Assembly: GCA_030524675.1 (NCBI GenBank)
Contig: JAUNGE010000027.1
Span: 1 to 42,818 of the forward strand
Direction of reading: 5' to 3'
DNA from: a bacterium
GTDB taxonomy: Bacteria > Bacillota > Clostridia > Lachnospirales > Lachnospiraceae
Length of the DNA: 42,818 nucleotides
The translations under genes and the position numbers were made by a program. Positions 42,551-42,818 of this stretch are shown piece after piece; position 1 is the first letter of the stretch, and every line of letters starts with the position of its first letter. Under the pieces are notes generated by a model. It was not told the DNA's origin and did no database searches. It saw only the letters and a list, made by a program, of their open reading frames with translations.

Positions 42551-42818
<268 letters not shown>

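Overview
The window looks like chromosome from a gut-type Gram-positive anaerobe of the Clostridia, most likely Lachnospiraceae. This is inferred from the gene order gdpP-rplI-dnaB and rpsF-ssb-rpsR, strong AGGAGG ribosome sites, Firmicutes-type promoters, a clostridial 2[4Fe-4S] ferredoxin, and a Bacillus-like Lpl/Yes/Yet pectin locus. No species is claimed. Apart from the left end, the Trk block and one small cluster near 25 kb, nearly every gene is on the minus strand.

Region by region. 0-1.2 kb: ferredoxin and a class I glutamine amidotransferase (+). 1.2-5.9 kb: a MerR-like regulator, then dnaB, rplI and the c-di-AMP phosphodiesterase gdpP in one minus-strand operon. 6.1-9.7 kb: divergent K+ uptake genes trkH-trkA plus an unrecognised lipoprotein. 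9.8-12.2 kb: a polar amino-acid ABC importer. 12.5-14.0 kb: rpsR, ssb, rpsF and a DUF951 protein. 14.2-18.3 kb: aldo/keto reductase, sirtuin, an orotate-phosphoribosyltransferase-like protein and aspartokinase. 18.9-23.5 kb: a four-gene Gld-like ABC-2 exporter with a DUF4340 protein. 23.8-24.6 kb: an lgt family member. 24.9-25.6 kb: a 46-residue peptide gene and a 181-residue membrane protein of unknown function (+). 26.0-39.3 kb: a rhamnogalacturonan (pectin) utilisation locus. It has a DUF1961/YesU-like protein, a large GH2-like hydrolase, an AraC/YesS-type sensor-regulator, LplB- and LplC-like permeases, an LplA-like binding lipoprotein and a YetA/PL26-like exolyase. 39.4-41.9 kb: a DUF1624 membrane protein and an ABC exporter. 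42.1-42.8 kb: tRNA-Cys, tRNA-Glu, tRNA-Asn and the 3' end of a 23S rRNA, all on the minus strand.

How the genes fit together. gdpP sets c-di-AMP levels and lies divergently beside K+ channel genes, whose RCK subunits are often c-di-AMP targets in Firmicutes. In the pectin locus a membrane sensor with a C-terminal AraC domain probably activates the oligosaccharide importer (LplABC-like), the lyase and the GH2 enzyme. Two transcription units are visible there, separated by a strong terminator.

The least ordinary signals are repeats. A hairpin element occurs four times in the same orientation; two copies belong to a 204-nt module repeated in tandem directly upstream of aspartokinase, where its reading frame fuses to lysC. 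A separate 149-bp near-palindrome lies at 25.7 kb. There are also a perfect 25-bp tandem duplication in front of the LplA-like gene and an 18-bp x4 in-frame repeat inside the GH2 gene. The small-peptide/181-residue pair and the repeat modules are the best candidates for something undescribed. None of it is proven as a system from sequence alone.
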